Assembly: GCA_902806565.1 (NCBI GenBank)
Contig: CADCXA010000025.1
Coordinates: 1,178,001 to 1,242,000, forward strand
Source: Hypoxylon rubiginosum
Taxonomy: Eukaryota; Ascomycota; Sordariomycetes; Xylariales; Hypoxylaceae
DNA length: 64,000 bases
Direction: 5' to 3'
In this document: in pieces, positions 31,503 to 42,618 of the stretch
Numbering within the stretch: the stretch's first letter is position 1
Layout of the letters: every line of letters begins with the position of its first letter
Program-made: the position numbers and the translations under genes
The notes under the pieces: model-generated
What the model was told of the DNA's origin: nothing
The model's input: the letters and a program-made list of their open reading frames with translations, nothing else
Database searches by the model: none

Positions 31503-34134
31503 TCTTTTTGTTTCGCAACCTGTACTATGTATATCGGCACTTGAGATGGAGGCGTCAGGGCGCCAATGGGAATGGGAATGGGAATCGGGAGGCTGTGGTG
31601 CGTATGAATATACCCTCGGGAGAATGCCGAATTTCACCGCTAGTTGGAAGGTAGCAAGCTGAGGAATATCTATTTTTTTTCTTCCATGCTGTGATGCCGT
31701 GATACGAATCGACATGATACGATACATAGGCAGGTACCTTCCGTAACTGGGCTTTGACTTAAAGGTAGTAGTTGATTCCAGCACAATGGGCAGATGCATC
31801 CATCCCACGGATCTCACTGCAGTGCTACGTATTCAATGCAACCTACCCTGCCGCCTATTGCGTGGCTCCGGGATTAATGAAATTTGCTCAAATCTCTGCA
31901 CGACATGGGCTGACACTGGCGTATCCGATTGGAGTCGCCTAGTAGAGGCAATAGGGTTACGAGGGTTAGGAGGCTTATCTCGAGTTACATTTTTCTTGTC
32001 TATGATATTGGGCAAAGTCGGTGTGAAAAAGTCTTAAGCAATTTTCAACCTCATCCGTTCCGTGGGTGAGGTCTTACTTGTATGTATCTTACTTGTATGT
32101 GCAATTGTCTGCCTTCTTCAATAATAAAACCCAAATTGGGATAGTATTTTCCCCCTTACTTGGTTTCATGTGAACCCGAGCATTTGGGACATAAACTGTT
32201 AAAATGTATCGGGTTTATTCTCCTATTACCTAGTACCTGGTACTAAGGTACTTCTTACTTATTAAACTTTGGAAATGCCTCCCCGGAGCTTAGACCACGT
32301 TAGCATAGTACATGTCATTTAAGCCTGACATCATCGGCAAGTGGTGTACTGTTTAATGTGCCAATCATCACATGTTGAGGTGTGTAAGCAGGCTGATATA
32401 ACCCCCCTGTCCTATATTATGTTACGGCATGCGAAATGTGTGAAAGGCTTTCCGGAACTTTTCGACGTCTCCAAATTCCGCAGTTGGAGGCGAGGAAACA
32501 TGGCCCGGCCCTGCGCATTGCATAGTAGAAATCTACAGAACGGAACAGGAGGACGGAGAGTCTAGACCCTTCCGGACATAGTCCGCAAACATTCCAGCAG
32601 CTACCAGACGGCCAGAGTAAATTGATCGACTTGCCGGGTGCTTACAGAGTCGTACCACAGCCTACCGAGCTTCCAGCTGGATTGCTGGACACGCAGACAC
32701 GGTTCAGAAAGCTACTCTATACAGGTAGCAAAGCACTTGCCGGCGTCTATTTCCTTTCTCTTACTACTACCCCGGGTCGTCTTCTATCTTGCATTAGGTA
32801 CGGATGACGAGCTTAAGCAAGTTGCGTTAGTTCCGTTAAACATGGTCTCCATCCTTGCTAACCTGAGAAGAATGGCTTGGTGCTCCATTTGCAATACGCT
32901 GTTAGTCCGGCTATCTGTGGTCCACCCCCATGTCCAAGGCGCATCATCAATCTCAATCTCGGACCATCGAAAAGACTGGGGACTCTTCGTCTTTTCTCTC
33001 TTAAGAGAAGGGGCAAAAAAAGGAAAGCAATCGATCTTTCCCTCTCTCCCTTTGGTAGGAATTTAAAGGTCCTTGTCTGCGGTCAGCCTTGGCACTTGTT
33101 TTCTCACCTCCTTATTGCAATTCTCTTCGACCAATGTAAGCCCCCCTTTTATTTTTATCATTGCTATTACCTGGGAAAGAACATTGTGGTACCTGAGGTA
33201 AGACCAGGAACGAGAAAGAGTCAGGGCTGAAGCGTCTTTGTCTTCGTATCAATCATCAATCAATGTTTATCAAAAATTGACAATTTTAACCAGGTCCACT
33301 TAAATACGATTCGTTAAGTCGTGAGTCGTGTGTCGACTAGGAAGGCCTGGGTTTGTTTCCTCCTAAGGTTTGTTTCCCATCTTTGCATTGGATAACTTAC
33401 ACTATGTATGCCTAAGGTGACGCTTGACACTAATACCTCCCTAAGATATAAACGTGGATAAGATTGATTCCTTCGATTGTCCGCCGGCATCCACTCTTCA
33501 AACCACTCTTAAAACCACTCTTGATTTCTTCACGCCGTCACTACATACATGTACTACTTCATGCCATGAACCTGCTTTTCATCTGGTAAGTCACACATTT
33601 TCTCTTCGGATACGTTGGGGCCTACATCTTGTCAAGTTCCGTCCTACCCGCTACACAATAACACAATAACACAATTGCCCTCCTCAGTCCACTGCAGTGA
33701 CCATTTGTCTCAATGGAACTCCCTTTGTCTTGTCTTAGCCCTCTTTGTCTTTCGTATATACACCTGCCTTCCAATCATGTAATCGTTTTTACATTACCTG
33801 CCTCTCATAACCACACATGACCCGAGCCTGCTTAAGCTCAGTTCCTATATACCCATCGACCCTGAATGTCTTACCTCGCCTTCCGAGGAACTTCTTACCT
33901 GCCATCGCACAATGTTCAGTCTACATATCCCACCAACTCTTTCCGTCCGTCAAATTAGCTAACCATGGACAGCTTCGGGACGAGACACTACCATCATGTT
34001 TAGAACCCGCGCTCTCACTACCGACCTTACGAGCCAGGTCTACTATTCGGTGGCCCTCTAACATTGGCTTCTCCCGTCGATTTTGAGTTACGACGATCTA
34101 AGTTTTCTAGATACATAGCAGCACCTTAGTCATC
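31503..34134. other. Long intergenic region, 2.6 kb, upstream of TRK
   Basis: GGGAAT repeats at 31567-31585 lie in the SSL2 3' region. A TACCTAGTACCTGGTACTAAGG palindrome-rich patch is at about 32227. From 33100 on the sequence is strongly C/T-rich with several short ATG-started frames, which looks like a long transcribed leader or promoter for the potassium transporter. I find no protein gene. Confidence 0.55.
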
Positions 34135-36927
34135 ATGGCCAGTGTTCGCGAGTATGTCCTGGGATTCATCCAGGCTCTACGCCCATCCTTTCTCTCTCGA
34201 CACCCCCACTTTAACTTCATCACCGTTCATTGTGCGTCTCTGTCTATCTGATGCCGTGACTTCTGTTGCCAGCTAACACGCCCTAGATTTCTGGATCATC
34301 GGATGGACTCTGTTCGGGTCTATCCTTCTCTACGTTACTGCCAAAGGCCAATTGGCCTATATTGATGCCCTTTTCTTTGCCAGCGGTGCCAATACCCAGG
34401 CAGGTCTAAATACTGTGGACACCAACACGCTCAATACTTTTCAGCAGGCGGTGGTTTACATCCTCAGCATGATCTCCAACCCCATAACCATCAACTCATC
34501 TGTGGTATTTCTACGCCTCTACTGGTTTGAGAAACGGTTTCAGCATATCGTGAAGGAATCCAGAACGAGACGCGTCTCTATCTCCAAGTCACGATCCAAG
34601 GCAAAGGCAGCTACTGCTGATGTGGAACGGGGCGTCAATGGCCGTAACATCACCGTGATGCACGACACTGCTAAACAATCTCGGATGACTAATGATGGCA
34701 CTGTGCTGGATAGCTACACCATCAACGGGGCCATGAATCATAGTACGCCTACGAATAGTTCTCAGGATGCATTGGACCCCTTGGCTGAAGAGGAGCCCCC
34801 GCAGCGACACCCTACACAGATCAAATTTGCGGACGAGGTCACGAGAAGCGACGCAATTGAATCGGATAATGAGGAACCTCGACTCCCCTCTAAGCGGGCC
34901 GATGCTGAACATATCGCCATTCTTGAAAGGCAGCGCAAGGCGGATAAAAGTGTGCTCAGGATTCCCGGGCCACGAGATGCCGATAGAGGCGCTTTACCCG
35001 AGGAATTAGACGAAGACGGCCCCGAAGGCCCTGACTTTCAGGGTCATAGGCGAAGGGAGTCGAGCGTCGAAGGTCCCCGCCGACCACCTTCGCCTCACCG
35101 ACTCGGAAACCATCCCGAACGGCAACCCACTATAACCATCGAGGAACCGGTACACCCACGTAGAGAACAGCATGACTGGCCAGAAGAGATAGCTGAAGAT
35201 GTTGAGGCGGGCATCCACACTATTGGTGTATTAAAGCCCCGACTGCCTAAGAAGGAAGGGGAGAAACTTCACCATACCGATACCGCCGATGTAGCGACAC
35301 AGCATCGGAACAACCCTTTACGCCGAATCAAATCTGTTCTAACTCAGAGCAAAGATGAAGACCCTATGCCATACCTGAGCTGGCAGCCGACTTTGGGTCG
35401 AAACTCGGCATTCATAGGGCTCTCTGAGGAGCAAAGAGAGGAACTCGGCGGCATCGAATACCGATCGCTGAAGACGCTTGCTCTGGTTCTTACTATATAC
35501 TTCTTCGGCTATACGATCTTTGGCATAATCACGTTGTTACCGTGGATCCTCCACAACAACGATTACTACGGCCAGATCGTCGATGCTGCCGGACAGAGCA
35601 GAGTATGGTGGGGCTTCTTCACTGCAAATTCGGCGTTTATGGATCTTGGCTTCACCCTCACCTCGGACAGCATGAACTCCTTCAACACGGCCACCTTTCC
35701 CCTGCTTGTCATGTCGTTTCTCATCATCCTCGGAAATACCGGATTTCCCATTATGCTTCGCTTTATGATTTGGCTATTCTCCCTCATCGTACCTCGAGGG
35801 TCTGGTCTCTGGGAGGAGCTGAGGTTCCTTTTGGACCACCCACGACGATGCTTTACGCTTTTGTTCCCGGGCAATGCTACCTGGTGGCTTTTCTTTATCC
35901 TGGTCGTCCTCAATGGGGTCGACTTGATACTGTTCCTCATCCTCGACGTAAGTATTCAACTACGACATTCCGGTTGTCACTAGTAGCTAATTCTGACCAG
36001 ATTCACGATTCCGCCGTCGCTGCGCTCCCGCTGAGTATCCGGTTTCTCGACGGATGGTTCCAAGCTGCCTCTACCAGAACTGCCGGATTCTCCTGTATCA
36101 ATCTGGCTCTAATCCACCCGGCTGTCCAAACGTCATATCTCGTCATGATGTATATTTCCGTCTTCCCCGTCGCTATATCGATTCGTAGGACGAACGTTTA
36201 CGAAGAGAAGTCACTCGGAGTATACAGCGCAGCACCTGATATCGACGACAATACGCAGAGTAACATCTCATACGTGGGGACCCATTTGCGGCGCCAGCTC
36301 TCTTTCGATTTATGGTATATTTTCATCGGATATTTTATCCTCACCATAAGTGAGGGCCCTCGTTTGGTGTCTGGCGACTTCTCCATGTTCGCTGTGCTCT
36401 TCGAGGTCGTGAGTGCGTACGGTACGGTTGGCCTCAGCTTAGGATATACGGGGATCGATGCCTCATTAAGCTCTCAATTCACGGTGATTGGCAAGCTTGT
36501 GGTGATCGCCATGATGATTCGTGGTCGTCATCGTGGCCTACCATACGGACTTGACCGAGCCGTCCTCTTGCCTAGCGAATACCTTAACCGCAAGGAGGCC
36601 GAGGAAGATGAGCTGACACTACAGCGTCGACAATCGGCTATGTCTATCCACCCGCACCTCTCACACCCACACCTGCCCTCAAGTATGAGTCGGGGCCGTA
36701 GCCGCAGCGTAGAAAGGAGAAGCGTATTCACGGGTCTCCTACACCCTGGTCCGATATATCCGCCACATCACTCGGTGTCGAAGGCGGAGAGCTCGGCGGC
36801 GTTCGGCAGGTTGGAAGCGCTTAGGAAGCACGTGACCGATCCTGGCAAGGACGATGATAGCGACGAGCCGGTGCCACATCCGAGATTTAGGAAGAGGGCC
36901 GACACGCAACCTACCGCACACCCCTAG
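34135..36927 (+). CDS. TRK1: High-affinity potassium transporter, TRK family
   Basis: Exons 34135-34231, 34287-35947 and 36001-36927 give about 894 residues; introns of 55 and 53 nt keep phase. The four membrane-pore-membrane units of SKT transporters are visible. ALFFASGANTQAGLNTVDTN is the first P-loop, with selectivity-filter Gly in TQAGLNT. Then come FFTANSAFMDLGFTLTSDSM, WFQAASTRTAGFSCINLAL, and FEVVSAYGTVGLSLGYTGID, each containing a filter Gly. Between units 1 and 2 lies a roughly 330-residue hydrophilic, charged loop (about residues 130-440), the fungal TRK hallmark. Near the end, MIRGRHRGLPYGLDRAVLLP is the conserved post-pore motif, followed by a disordered tail. It imports potassium at the plasma membrane. 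Length is close to other filamentous TRKs. Confidence 0.96.
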
Positions 36928-37869
36928 TGGAGGAGAGGCACGGCAGGGTGGGTGCAGTCGCAAGAAAAGAAACCAGCGGCCAATGCAACGGGACGAGCGG
37001 CTTCGGAGCCCACATTGGAACGCAACAGCAACTCCAAGCGGACCGAACCAAAAATGGTATTCCGCGACCCCTGGTGGCAGCGACGTAGGAGCCAGCAGGT
37101 GCAATGGTACCTCGGGAGCACAGGATAAACTTGATTTTCTGGCCTACACTGGATGGACGGCATCCTTTTTTGTTTATTTTTACTGTAAGGAAATCGGAGT
37201 TGGACTAGATAGAATAGGGGCTGCTTACGGCATATATACACAAGCAGTTAGAGATGGCGGCTCAGGCCCAGGAAATAGAAAGGGATACGGGCAACAGGCT
37301 GCTACATTCACCCAGAGGAAAGCAGAGCGTTAATTGGCTCGAGGCTCGGCGTTTCAGCATAAGGCGTTGCTGGTTTGGATCATCATGCCGGCTATGACGA
37401 TAGGTAGCTCGCAAAGGAGGGATTTCCTCTTTTTTTTTTTCGGTCCCTGGTTTGTGATAGGAAGGGAGTTGACTTGGCTTAGGTAGCTTGGTACTCTTCA
37501 GAGATATATTTTCTGGTCTACTGTGTACAGACCTAATTTCCAAACCAGAGCTTCCCTACCTAATACCGTGGACTCTAGTCAAATGTCTTGTGAATCGAGC
37601 ATGAAACGTAGAGCTATACTAACTCTTCGAAGGGGCGTTGAGTAGGTACTATCAAGATACTCGCTTTCCGTCTATTCCATGAATTAGGGGTACAGAAGGT
37701 TTCAAAAGCGCAGCGATGTGATTATATCGTCTCCCTACGAATTTACCGAGCTTTTGAAGATATTGTAGCAGATAGCATTCATATAGTACACGTCTACAGG
37801 CTGTGTAATGTCTTTGTACACGCAGATTCCTCTAATCTCGACGGCTTCATCATTCTCTCCTAGGACGTT
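36928..37869. other. Convergent 3' region between TRK and bL19m
   Basis: TRK and the bL19m gene point toward each other here. There is a T-run near 37430-37442. No open frame has a family resemblance. Confidence 0.5.
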
Positions 37870-38751
37870 CTACCGTCTACCACCCCTCACACCCTTACCA
37901 GCCTGGCCGCTATACCCCTTGCCCTTCGTCGTGAACACGTTGCGCGTGCGGCGCCAAGCATCGACCAGGTGATCGACATTCCCCATGTCGTGCTTGGCCC
38001 TCCGCATGTACGTGAGCCTGGCCCGGCGCGCGCGCCGGGGCCGGCGCCAGACCACCTCGACGCCGGCGACGTTGGGCGAGTACACCTTGAACCACATCTC
38101 GACGGGGACGCGGGACACGTGGTTCCTCAGTAAGATAGCGGTATCGACGCCGGCCCGCCGGATCGACAGGCACACGCCCGCGAACGGCTCCCCGCCGCCC
38201 TTGCGCGTCGAGACCTGCAGCACGTCGCCCGGCTTGGCGGCGTCCGGGTTCGCCTTCGAGAAGAGGGCGGTGCGCGCGCCGGTGCGGTCGAGGCGGCGGA
38301 TCTGCTGGGCGTGGTAGGACTCGAGGGCCGCGGGGCACGATTTGCGGGCTGAGGGGACGCGCGGGTATACGGCGAAGGCGGTGCGGATGGGCTTGTGGGG
38401 GAGGTTCGTTTTTATGGCGTCTGGAGGTGTGTAAGTGTTAGAGATATATACCTAGCTACCGATTTTTCTTGCTCGCTTGCTCTTCGTGACTATAAACCTT
38501 ATAGGGGAGGATGGATACAATTAGGGGATTGCGGGAGAAGACATACGGAATTTGGGCTTCTGTGGCTGCATTGAGGGCGGTGGAGGTGTAGAGCTCGCTG
38601 CTGGCTGTGTGGGAGTGGTTTCGGTAGCCATGGTTCGGAATGGCATCGGGATTCGCTGCTGCTGTTGTTGCTGCTGTTGCCGTTGTTGGTGGCAGCGCCT
38701 GAGGACAGCTTTCCAGCTGCTCAGCGGCCGCCGCGTCGATTGGGTGATCAT
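37870..38751 (-). CDS. IMG1: Mitochondrial large ribosomal subunit protein bL19m
   Basis: Minus-strand exons 38751-38547 and 38420-37870 give about 251 residues; the 126-nt intron keeps phase 1. The N-terminus MITQSTRRPLSSWKAVLRRC is basic and hydroxylated with no acid residues, a good mitochondrial presequence, followed by an eight-Gln run from a CAG-type tract. The L19 core is KPGDVLQVSTRKGGGEPFAG-VCLSIRRAG, DTAILLRNHVSRVPVEMWFK and VYSPNVAGVEVV, followed by a very basic RRPRRARRARLTYMR segment and a C-terminal extension. bL19 lies at the subunit interface. The gene name follows yeast IMG1. The start is the ATG giving the presequence; MPFRTM 35 residues on is a weaker alternative. Confidence 0.86.
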
Positions 38752-39085
38752 TGTGTTGTGGTTTGCGGCCTTCAACGAAGAGCAAAGGTGCCGTATCGTC
38801 CCGTCGAGATACAAATCTTGAGCAAAGTACGCAGGTTTCTGGTGCACTGTCTTGGCGGTATGTCTTATCGATAGGGAAGTGGATGAAATTTGTTGCGGCA
38901 AATCGGGGGCCGGAGGACCTTAAGTGCATTGGGGTCTTGGCGCTCCGGTTGCTATCTGGAAATTTTAGAACTTCGACATTCTAAAGCTTCAAGGTCGATC
39001 GTGTACGGCATCTACGATATATGATATGCGCAACAGTCAATTATAGTCAATTGGTCCTCTCCTAGTGGTGATATACGTCAGAGAG
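38752..39085. promoter_or_regulatory. Short bidirectional promoter of two mitochondrial genes
   Basis: Only 334 bp separate two divergent start codons whose products both begin with presequence-like N-termini. Co-regulation of bL19m and the neighbouring protein through this shared region is inference from the layout. Confidence 0.5.
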
Positions 39086-40355
39086 ATGTCGAGGAAGTCG
39101 GCGCTGGGCGCGCTCTGCGCAAGCAATGCCGCCTTCGAATCCGCTACGAGGAGGATAGCTGGGTCGACACAACGAACATTCTCGTCTTCCACCCAACGAA
39201 ATGGTACATTATCTCCACATCCTTACAGCCTGCGACAATTCTATAAGGGAGCAACCGTGTAATACTAACCTGCTTTCTTTTCACACAACAGCGAGCATCG
39301 CACACTTCACGCCGGCCTCCTCCCCGGAGATCGACGAGCTCCTCAGCACGATCCGGCACAAGATCATCCTGCCGTCGTACCTGCCGACGGACCAGCGCAA
39401 GAAGATCTTCTCGCCCCGGCACGAGAAGAAGCTGCAGTCGGACCCCATCACCATCGAGATCGACGGCGAGGTCCTCAAGTTCCGCCACCAGAACCTCTTC
39501 ACCGACGTGCCCTCGGCCCGCCGCTCCGTCGCCGAGGCCGTCGAGCGCTTCGCCACCCCCGCCGACTTCGCCAACCTGCGCCCGCTCCTCGAGGGGCTCG
39601 CCGGCGCCGGCCGCCGCTTCCCCCCCGGCTTCTACGCCAAGATCGCGCGCGTCGCCGGCGCCAAGGGCCACGTCTACGAGGTCCTCGAGTGCGCCCGCGG
39701 CGCCGCCCGCACCGGGTACCGGCTCGACTCGAGCGAGAAGGCGGCCGAGCTGCTGCACTTCATCCAGATGAAGGCCGCCGACAGCGCGTGGGACGGCCCG
39801 CAGACGGCCCAGGCCCTGCGCTGGGCCGAGATGGTGCTCGAGCTGCTGCAGGAGGAGGCGCACCAGCCCCGCCGGCGGAAGGACGACCCCGTGCTCGCGG
39901 GCGAGCTGCCGCTGCACCGGGACCCGGCGGCCCTGCTGGCGCCGCTGCACCTGGCCGCCGTGCTGGTCGCGAAGCACGGGGCCGAGGAAGGCGGGGGAGA
40001 CGCCGCGGACAGGCTGGCCAAGTACGCGAGGGACGTCGTCAGGCTGTGGCCCGAGGGCAAAAAGCTGACGGAGGTGCAACCCGAGGCGCTGTACGCGGAC
40101 CGCGACAAGCTGCGGTACCTGCGCGATCCCAGCAAGTTCCTCGCCTTGGCTTCGCCGCTCTTGTACGGCCTCGAGACGGCCGCCGGCGCGGTGGCCGACC
40201 CCGAGCTCACCGCGCAGCTCCGGTCGCGGCGGGACGTCCTGGCCGCCGAGGTGCGGGAGGCGCGGACGGCTGCTATTCAGAAGAATCCCAAGTGCAGGGG
40301 AGAGGTGGTGTATCGGAAACTATTCGAGAATGCCGATGAGGCTGTTGAAGAATAG
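39086..40355 (+). CDS. Mitochondrial-targeted protein of unknown function
   Basis: Exons 39086-39203 and 39292-40355 give about 393 residues; the 88-nt intron has a CTAAC branch site and keeps phase. The N-terminus MSRKSALGALCASNAAFESA plus TRRIAGSTQRTFSSSTQRN is a textbook matrix presequence, with RTFSSS matching a processing site. The mature part begins IAHFTPASSPEIDELLSTIR and is almost entirely predicted helix, with Ala/Leu-rich segments such as AARTGYRLDSSEKAAELLHF reminiscent of helical-hairpin repeats, but I cannot assign a family. Proximity to bL19m suggests a role with the mitoribosome or mitochondrial RNA. Exon 2 is extremely GC-rich, so long open frames on the opposite strand here are shadows. 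Confidence 0.75.
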
Positions 40356-40763
40356 GAAGAGAGTTAAAACTTAATAAAACCCCCAACGAAAGGCTAGACA
40401 ATAAATACTATGCTTGTGTACAGATATCATCAGGTCGGATCGGATCAGGCTTGTAATAAATAACCAACGTACGTGTACATATATACAGAACGGACCCATC
40501 TATCAGAATAGGACTCTTGCCTTGCTCTCGGCTCTGTTGACTTGAACTTTCACGCAGTGCAATGCGATGCGATGCGATGCGATGCGATGCCACCAATATC
40601 TCTCAAAACGCCGCTTGTCACCTGCCTCGACCTCTTGAACTCTAACGGACCCCGGTCTTTGTAAATATTCTCATATGTTTGTAGTTGTTTTTATTTACCG
40701 TATTTATTTTCTTTCCTTTTTCCTGCCACCTCATACTACAGCATCCTATCATATCCTACTCTC
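40356..40763. other. Convergent 3' region with pentanucleotide repeat
   Basis: 3' ends of two converging genes. It includes the (ATGCG)n tract at 40562-40590. No gene seen. Confidence 0.6.
40562..40590. repeat. Pentanucleotide microsatellite (ATGCG)n
   Basis: Nearly six perfect tandem copies of ATGCG in the 3' region between two convergent genes. Confidence 0.9.
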
Positions 40764-42001
40764 TCACGGCAGCACGATGTACTTCTCCAAGCCCTTCGGT
40801 ATAGCCCCCAGCAGCCCCTTGCCCTCGAGCCACGCGCGGGAGAAGAGGCGGTCGGCGTAGCGGTATGCGCCGTCGCACAGCACGGTGACGACCGTGTGGC
40901 CCGGCCCCAGCAGCTCGGCCACCTCCTTGGCGGCCACCACGTTCAGCGCGCTGCTGGCCCCGAGGTACAGGCCCTCCTCGTCCAGGCACCGGTACACCAT
41001 GGCGACGCTCTTGTCGTCGGATATGCTCACGCTGCCGTCCAGCAGCTCCAGGTCGGGCGCCAGGTTGTCCGTGATGCGGCCCTGCCCGATCCCCTCCGTG
41101 ATGCTGCCGCCCGATCGTTCCGAGAGCTTCCCGCCCGACTGGATGTACGAGTGCAGGACGGACCCGGGCGGGTCCGCGAGGTACGACTTGACGCGGCGCG
41201 ACGACGCGTCCTTGAGGTACCGCGTGACGCCGGCGAGGGTGCCGGCGGTGCCGGTCGCGCACGTGAAGGCGTCGACCCTGCCGCCGGTCTGGGCCCAGAT
41301 CTCGGGGCCCGTGGTCTCGATGTGGGCGCGGCGGTTGGCCGTGTTGTCGAACTGGTTGGTCCAGACGGCGTTCGCGAGCCCCTCGGCGTGGCGCTTGGCC
41401 TGGTGGTTGTAGTTCCGGGGGTCGTCGAAGGGCACGGCGGGCACGGGGTGCACCTCGGCGCCGAGGAGCCGCAGCAGGTCGATCTTGCCCTGCGACTGTG
41501 TGTCGGGCATGTAGATGACGAGCTTGTAGCCGCGCGACCGGCACACGTGTGCCAGCCCGATGCCCGTGTTGCCCGCCGTGCCTTCTACTACCGTGCCCCC
41601 CGGCCCGAGCTGCCCGCGCTCCTCCGCGTCCAGCACCACGTACAGCGCCGCCCGGTCCTTGACGCTGCCCCCCGGGTTCATGAACTCGGCCTTGCCCAGC
41701 ACCTCGCAGCCCGTCTGTTCTGAGAGTGTGTTCATGCGGATCAGGGGTGTGTTGCCGATTGCTATAAAACGTTCATGTCAGCTTGACTTTGATCTTCCCT
41801 CTTCTTGCTATTGCGAATTGTGAGCAACCAAGCAATTCGACCAGACACAAAAGCAATGAGGAATCTCGTACCGCCGGTCAATCCCTTCGCGATGCCCTGC
41901 GCCTTCGAGACGGCGAGCGTGTGCGCACTCGGATCCTTGGCGGCGGCAGCAGCTCTGCGCGCCGCCGTCGTCGCTATGCGTCGCACCCCGTGTCGGAACA
42001 T
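40764..42001 (-). CDS. Mitochondrial cysteine synthase (O-acetylserine sulfhydrylase-like, PLP)
   Basis: Minus-strand exons 42001-41872 and 41761-40764 give about 375 residues with a 110-nt phase-1 intron. The first 25 residues ([20 protein letters not shown]) form a strong mitochondrial presequence. The enzyme starts [33 protein letters not shown] holds the PLP-binding Lys at about residue 78, and [14 protein letters not shown] the substrate/PLP asparagine loop. [16 protein letters not shown] is the phosphate-binding Gly/Thr loop, and [10 protein letters not shown] the following block. It combines O-acetylserine with sulfide to give cysteine. The closest named type is yeast Mcy1 (YGR012W), whose enzymatic role in yeast is debated. 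All key residues are present. GC-rich coding sequence. Confidence 0.92.
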
Positions 42002-42618
42002 GATTGTGTTTCTGCGTATTGGACCTTTATACCGCCCGGTCCCGTACCTCTATCCAGAATTATTTAGAAAGCGAGAGAGGCGACACTTGTAGAAAGAGGG
42101 TGTGTTTGTCAGAAATGAGCATGCAGGTAAGGACCCTGCAAGTTCGATCTTAGAAATTATTTGGCGGGGCAAAGGTGTAGCTAACGGCTAGGGACGGTTT
42201 CCAGCGAGCCGGCGCCTTTAAGAGCACGTCATCCCCGGCTGCCGCACTCGGCCGCTAAGCAATTTTTACCCCCTGAATATGCCATCGAAAGCCAGTCAGT
42301 CACGAATATGTTATCACGCAGAGCAATAAAATGTAGGTACACACGTAGTAAGCAAGTCATTAAAGCTATATATCCACTCAGCCATGTATATCTCATTAGT
42401 ATTTCCTTTTTTTTTTTCATTACATGTCAGGTATCTAGATCCAGACAACCTGAGATATCACCAAGTCCTCATTGATGCGATAATTGTAGCCCGCACATTC
42501 GTTGCACACGATGAATAAATGCAGAACATATATCCGTACGTATCCCATATTACGTCCCGTCCTGATATCATCATTATCGTGATCATGAAATCTTGGTTCA
42601 CATCGACACGCACGACCT
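42002..42618. other. Intergenic
   Basis: Promoter of the cysteine synthase gene on the left and the 3' region of the RING protein on the right. A T-run of about 11 lies near 42408. No gene seen. Confidence 0.5.

Noticed and set aside
39144..40339. 311-codon minus-strand and 216-codon alternative plus-strand frames over the mitochondrial-targeted gene
   Set aside because: Exon 2 is so GC-rich that stops are rare in all frames. The Arg/Gly/Ala-rich translations are typical shadows and lack splice-consistent starts.
40756..41723. Other long frames overlapping cysteine synthase on both strands
   Set aside because: Same GC-driven effect; only one frame encodes the complete PLP enzyme with presequence.
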